The translations under genes were made by a program, and so were the position numbers. Below the pieces are notes generated by a model. That model was given only the letters and a program-made list of their open reading frames with translations, did not search any database and was not told where the DNA came from. A stretch of DNA of 64,000 bases from Legionella anisa (lineage in GTDB: Bacteria; Pseudomonadota; Gammaproteobacteria; Legionellales; Legionellaceae), in contig NZ_LNXS01000053.1 in the NCBI RefSeq assembly GCF_001467525.1, positions 15,045 through 79,044 of the forward strand, in the 5' to 3' direction. Numbering within the stretch: position 1 is the stretch's first letter; each line of letters begins with the position of its first letter. Positions 63,934 through 64,000 of this stretch are shown here, in pieces.

Positions 63934-64000
63934 GTCTAACTCTTGCGAACAGCAATCAGCTTTAACCGCAGTTGCTTTTCAATTTCAAGCACAGCAAAAA

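Noticed and set aside
1-64000. tRNA, rRNA, integrase, CRISPR array or attachment-site duplication
   Set aside because: None could be recognised on either strand, so the element's borders and integration site cannot be given.

Overview
The window looks like Legionella DNA: AT-rich, gammaproteobacterial, and carrying the lvr-type regulatory cluster with a CsrA paralogue (csrT) directly upstream of an F-type conjugation system, an arrangement known from Legionella integrative conjugative elements and plasmids. No rRNA, tRNA, integrase, CRISPR array or partition genes are visible, so I cannot tell an integrated element from a plasmid, and no attachment site can be placed.

Layout. Positions 1-2402 (minus strand) hold a partial periplasmic binding protein, an alpha/beta hydrolase and an LvrR-like repressor with overlapping ends. 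Positions 2638-4540 (plus) hold lvrA- and lvrB-like genes that resemble a phage-type replication pair, a small gene and csrT. Positions 4579-30899 form an almost unbroken F-type transfer operon: traT, two small exported proteins, traA, L, E, K, B, V, C, trbI, traW, U, trbC, traN, F, trbB, traH, G, a membrane gene at the traS position, traD, and a 1944-residue TraI with a primase-like tail. A TraM-like gene on the minus strand (31420-31788) and an F-like oriT (31868-32100, predicted nick near 32086/32087) follow.

The predicted nick polarity makes 32.2 kb onward the leading region, which would enter a recipient first. It carries small unknown proteins, a DUF932 protein and a divergent gene pair whose upstream 29 bases are near-identical inverted copies. 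Next comes an accessory and defence-like block (36.3-42.4 kb): a HigBA-type pair, a helicase-nuclease fusion, a YafQ/DinJ pair, a serine recombinase with an extra C-terminal domain, a WGR-like frame without a start codon, and a MazEF pair.

Positions 42.4-48.2 kb are decayed: a truncated methyltransferase, an IS91-family transposase with three nonsense codons, another stop-interrupted gene and a broken IS3-family element. Two small heat-shock proteins, one with a signal peptide and a sigma-32-like promoter, lie between these wrecks.

From 48.2 kb to the end is cargo or chromosome: a YhiI-RbbA-YhhJ type ABC exporter, a membrane diguanylate cyclase, a CaCA antiporter, a drug-efflux set (outer membrane factor, MarR regulator, EmrA, EmrB) with a palindromic operator candidate, a FIST sensor protein and small unknown or truncated genes. 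In outline, lvrR and csrT probably govern the switch to transfer, the Tra proteins build the pilus and mating channel, TraM, TraI and TraD process oriT DNA, and the rest protects or burdens the host.
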